Shown piece by piece: positions 6,660 to 9,139 of a stretch of DNA of 9,139 bases; the first letter of the stretch is position 1, and each line of letters opens with the position of its first letter. The notes under the pieces were generated by a model. It had not been told where the DNA came from and did no database searches. It saw only the letters and a program-made list of their open reading frames with translations. Position numbers and translations under genes: made by a program. Location: NCBI GenBank assembly GCA_016765265.1, contig JAESQG010000148.1:18932-28070 (forward strand), in the 5' to 3' direction. Origin of the DNA: Pseudomonadales bacterium (lineage in GTDB: Bacteria; Pseudomonadota; Gammaproteobacteria; Pseudomonadales; DC-out160).

Positions 6660-6851
6660 AATATTTCCTAGGTAAAATATAGAAGGTACCAAAATGCGGT
6701 AATTACAACGAAATAATCATTAGTTTGTTCTGCCCTGTGGACTGAAGATAAGAATAGGCGATTTACAATAACAATAATAACTAATATTATTTGAATATTA
6801 TGATAGTAAATATTGTGATAAGTTATCTGCAATCATTGGGAGGTATATTTC
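6660..6851. other. AT-rich divergent intergenic region (exporter/LysR)
   Basis: The 192 bases between the two divergent start codons are strongly AT-rich in the right half. They hold an inverted repeat (6782-6800) and a second small palindrome, GATAA-G-TTATC (6817-6827). The LysR Shine-Dalgarno GGGAGG is at 6838-6843, 8 bases before its ATG. TATGAT (6799-6804) is a fair -10 box toward the LysR gene, but it has no matching -35. I could not assign a clear exporter promoter. Confidence 0.6.
6782..6800. promoter_or_regulatory. Candidate LysR-type operator (inverted repeat)
   Basis: TAATATT (6782-6788) and AATATTA (6794-6800) form a perfect 7-bp inverted repeat with a 5-base centre. It fits the T-N11-A pattern of LysR-type sites (for example T6782 and A6794). 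It lies 52 bases before the LysR start and 123 bases before the exporter start, where an autoregulatory and activating site would be expected. The AT-rich setting makes such repeats more likely by chance. Confidence 0.5.
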
Positions 6852-7766
6852 ATGGATTACAACAAGGCCAGGACCTTTGTGGAGGTTGTCGATAGGGGAG
6901 GGATTACCGCAGCGGCTCAATCGCTGAAACGAACCCAGCAAGCTATTTCTGTACAAATCAAGAGTTTAGAGGACGATCTAGAGGTTTCCTTATTGGTGCG
7001 TAACGGTCCCAGAATAATGCTAACAAAAGACGGGGAAATCCTGTACGGGGAGTTTAAGAATCAATTTTCGGTCATGGAGAGCATCGTTCAAGACTTGAAA
7101 TCGGATAAAACGAAAGTGTCTGGCATGATTCGGATTGGCTCGTGGCTGGAGCTTTGTGAATCCTACTTGCCTAGGATGATTAAAAGTTTTTCTGAAGAGT
7201 ATCCCTTGGTAGACTTTGAAATTTACACGGGCATAGACGAAGAGTTGGAGAGCTTGCTACTCAGCAACAAAATTGATATTAGCCATCAACTCATGATTCA
7301 GAATCAACGGGTGTTACAAAAAAAACCAATACTTCGTGCAGCACTGTTGCCGGTTGTATCGAAGGGTTATGCTCAATGCCATAAATTACCAAAAACGATT
7401 AAGCAAACCTTGGATATGCCCATTCTTGATTTTCATTCAGAGTATTCAGTTTATACGCGATGGATTAAGAAGAACGCTCGTGAGCTATTGTTTTCTGCAC
7501 AAAAGAAAACGACCTTCATTCGGGTTTCTAATAATATCACGTTGAAACAACTCACTCTTCAAGGTCTTGGGCTGGGTTTTCTGCCCCACCGTTTTATCGA
7601 GGAGGAACTTGATAGAGGTGAATTGATTGCACTACCTCTGCCTAAGAGGATTGCGCCCATTGAGGTTGAATTTGATATGGTTTACAAACGCCAGCACAGT
7701 CTCGGTTATATTCACCAAGCTTTTATCGAACATGTTCTACGGGACACTGATTGTCACGGTTGTTAA
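6852..7766 (+). CDS. LysR-type transcriptional regulator
   Basis: A 304-residue protein, the normal length for the family. The N-terminal winged helix-turn-helix spans about residues 1-60: MDYNKARTFVEVVDRGGITAAA, then the recognition helix region RTQQAISVQIKSLEDDLEVSLLVR. The effector-binding domain runs from about residue 90 (VSGMIRIGSW) to the end and includes the common GLGLGFLPHRFIEEELDRGEL segment near 235-256. The ATG at 6852 is set by GGGAGG at 8 bases. It is transcribed away from the MMPL/RND exporter, the usual arrangement for a LysR regulator and its target, so I infer that it controls that gene and itself. The inducer is unknown. No intrinsic terminator follows in the 146-base gap to the next gene, and I see no convincing promoter there either. 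Confidence 0.93.
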   Translation: MDYNKARTFVEVVDRGGITAAAQSLKRTQQAISVQIKSLEDDLEVSLLVRNGPRIMLTKDGEILYGEFKNQFSVMESIVQDLKSDKTKVSGMIRIGSWLELCESYLPRMIKSFSEEYPLVDFEIYTGIDEELESLLLSNKIDISHQLMIQNQRVLQKKPILRAALLPVVSKGYAQCHKLPKTIKQTLDMPILDFHSEYSVYTRWIKKNARELLFSAQKKTTFIRVSNNITLKQLTLQGLGLGFLPHRFIEEELDRGELIALPLPKRIAPIEVEFDMVYKRQHSLGYIHQAFIEHVLRDTDCHGC

Positions 7767-7912
7767 AAGGTGGGTGTGCCCTAACATATTAGTTGATGTT
7801 AATGATGTCGTCGCGATTGCCCACTGTAAGGATCAATGTTCCATTATTTATGCGGTTGTGTGTTTGATCGAGTAGACTACCCATTCTAAACAAAGGATTC
7901 CAAGGAGTGTTC

Positions 7913-8839
7913 GTGCCAGCCGTTATATCAGTTGAAAAACTCAACAAATCTTATGCTGATGGATTTCAGGCGCTAAAGGATATTGATCTTGAAATACGCC
8001 AGGGAGAGATATTCGCACTGCTTGGTCCTAATGGTGCGGGTAAAACTACGTTGATCAGTATTATATGTGGCATCGTCAATCCAACATCGGGACGAGTACT
8101 GGCGGATAACCATGATGTAGTTAAGAGTTATAGAGCGGCTCGTTCTGTCATGGGGTTGGTGCCACAGGAGCTCTCTACAGATGCTTTTGAGAGCGTCTGG
8201 GGAGCGGTTAGTTTTAGTCGTGGCTTATTTGGAAAACCTCGTAATGATGCACATATAGAAAAAACACTGAGAAGTCTCTCTCTGTGGGATAAGCGTAATA
8301 GTCGTATCATGGAGCTTTCCGGCGGGATGAAGCGCCGGGTGCTTATTGCAAAAGCATTATCCCACGAACCTAAGATTTTATTCTTGGATGAGCCTACCGC
8401 GGGTGTTGATGTTGAGTTGCGTCGTGAAATGTGGAAGCTAGTACGTGAATTGAGAGAGAGCGGTGTCACCATTATTCTTACCACCCATTACATACAAGAA
8501 GCGGAAGAGATGGCTGATCGTATAGGGATAATCGACAAAGGAAAAATCATCCTGGTGGAAGACAAAGACACCTTAATGCAAATGTTAGGGAAAAAACATT
8601 TAACGTTAAATTTGAAAAAGGAACTTGATCAACTACCTGAAGCTCTTGTTGGTTATCCTTTGACGCTATCGGCGGACAAGTTAGATTTGATATACACCTT
8701 TGACGCTCAAAGTGATGATACCGGTATCGCCGATCTGTTAAAACAGCTTGATCACCACAATATTGAAATCGGGGATCTGAATACTAGCCAAAGCTCATTG
8801 GAAGAAATATTTGTTAGTTTATTAAAGGACAATGCATGA
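7913..8839 (+). CDS. ABC-2 exporter ATP-binding protein, YadG-like
   Basis: A 308-residue ATPase with all catalytic motifs: Walker A GPNGAGKTT (38-46), Q-loop Gln85 in GLVPQE, signature LSGGMKRR (135-142), Walker B ILFLDEP (155-161), D-loop AGVD and switch His192 in TTHY. The order and wording closely resemble E. coli YadG (LSGGMKRR, LDEPTAGVD, ILTTHY, and the C-terminal LEEIFVSLL). It powers export by the permease encoded next; the substrate is not known for this family. The start is chosen at the GTG at 7913, which has AAGGAG (7902-7907) at 5 bases. The GTG at 7907 overlaps that site and is unlikely. The gene overlaps the permease gene by ATGA, indicating coupled translation. Confidence 0.93.
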   Translation: MPAVISVEKLNKSYADGFQALKDIDLEIRQGEIFALLGPNGAGKTTLISIICGIVNPTSGRVLADNHDVVKSYRAARSVMGLVPQELSTDAFESVWGAVSFSRGLFGKPRNDAHIEKTLRSLSLWDKRNSRIMELSGGMKRRVLIAKALSHEPKILFLDEPTAGVDVELRREMWKLVRELRESGVTIILTTHYIQEAEEMADRIGIIDKGKIILVEDKDTLMQMLGKKHLTLNLKKELDQLPEALVGYPLTLSADKLDLIYTFDAQSDDTGIADLLKQLDHHNIEIGDLNTSQSSLEEIFVSLLKDNA

Positions 8840-9117
8840 ATTATTACGGTATAAAAGCGATTTATTTATTCGAAATGAATCGAACTTGGCGTACGATTAT
8901 GCAAAGTATTATCTCGCCTGTGTTATCGACTTCACTTTATTTTATTGTGTTTGGTTCTGCGATTGGTTCCCGTATGGTCGAGATAGACGGCATTAGTTAT
9001 GGCGCGTTTATTGTTCCGGGGCTGGTTATGATGACCTTGTTAACCCAAAGTGTTTCGAATGCTTCTTTTGGACGGAGGGCTGGTAATTCGAGCGGGTCAA
9101 GCCCATCGACGCCGTAG
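8836..9117 (+). pseudogene. ABC-2 permease, YadH-like, broken near 9071
   Basis: The ATG at 8836 overlaps the ATPase stop (ATGA). The first 78 or so residues match the YadH/ABC-2 permease N terminus: a cytoplasmic start, then TM1 (SPVLSTSLYFIVFG), IGSRMVEIDGISYGAFIVPGL and TM2 with MMTLLTQSVSNASFG. Complete family members have about 255 residues and six helices, and continue here with a conserved segment containing an IEELL/YELL-type motif. Instead the frame runs into RRAGNSSGSSPSTP and stops at the TAG at 9115-9117. The change coincides with a jump in GC content, so foreign DNA has been joined here, either by a real insertion or by an assembly error. The rest of the gene may lie beyond the window. 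Confidence 0.8.
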
Positions 9118-9139
9118 GATGTTGGGACGGCTGAGACGG
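9071..9139. other. GC-rich tail of unknown origin at the window end
   Basis: These 69 bases are about 64% G+C by hand count, well above the AT-rich flanking gene, and they do not continue the permease. GACGG occurs three times (9071-9075, 9126-9130, 9135-9139). One minus-strand frame stays open through the whole tail and reads SAVPTSYGVDGLDPLELPAL, which I do not recognise. It could be the edge of an insertion sequence or other mobile element, or a chimeric contig end. Confidence 0.5.

Noticed and set aside
7627..7875. Plus-strand open frame of 82 codons running past the end of the LysR gene
   Set aside because: It mostly overlaps the LysR gene in another frame, has no Shine-Dalgarno and no recognisable motif, and its unique part is only about 110 bases.
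7767..7912. Possible promoter TTGCCC (7817-7822) with CATTAT (7842-7847) ahead of the ABC genes
   Set aside because: The spacing is 19 bases and both boxes match poorly, so I could not support it as a promoter.
8128..8484. Minus-strand open frame within the ABC ATPase gene
   Set aside because: It is antisense to a segment carrying the conserved Q-loop, signature and Walker B motifs, so it is a shadow frame.

Overview
The window looks like chromosomal DNA of a gammaproteobacterium, probably a marine or Cellvibrionales/Oceanospirillales-like lineage. Three things point there: the fxsA-groES-groEL order, a holD-like gene directly ahead of rimI (as in E. coli holD-rimI), and a YadG/YadH-type ABC exporter. 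Base composition is moderate, and codon use looks even until the last ~70 bases. The lineage is inferred from gene order and protein resemblance read by eye; no search was run.

Layout. (1) Bases 1-408 are the 3' part of fxsA. (2) Bases 409-792 are a gene-poor control region for the chaperonin operon. It holds a strong-looking sigma-32 heat-shock promoter (498-525) and a perfect CIRCE operator (632-658, the HrcA site), followed by a long leader with several small inverted repeats. (3) groES (793-1083) and groEL (1170-2825) are complete and end at a textbook intrinsic terminator (2859-2887). (4) A fresh promoter (2931-2959) precedes a two-gene unit. Its first gene encodes a divergent HolD-like (DNA polymerase III psi) protein with a pentapeptide-repeat linker, and its second encodes RimI. 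(5) On the minus strand, convergent with rimI, lies a 772-residue MMPL/RND-superfamily exporter (4341-6659). Its 5' end faces a divergent LysR-type regulator (6852-7766) across an AT-rich spacer with a perfect inverted repeat. (6) An ABC-2 exporter starts at 7913: the ATPase, then a permease overlapping it by ATGA. The permease reading is lost near 9071, where the DNA becomes GC-rich and no longer matches the family.

Functionally, the left third is protein-folding and stress machinery under apparent dual control (sigma-32 activation plus HrcA repression). The middle is housekeeping (replication clamp loader and ribosomal protein S18 acetylation). The right half is membrane export: an RND/MMPL permease with a likely local LysR regulator, then a separate ABC exporter. 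I found no defence system, CRISPR array, tRNA or rRNA. The most notable items are the dual heat-shock control layout, the repeat linker in the HolD-like protein, the putative operator between the LysR and MMPL genes, and the abrupt break in the ABC permease at the right edge.
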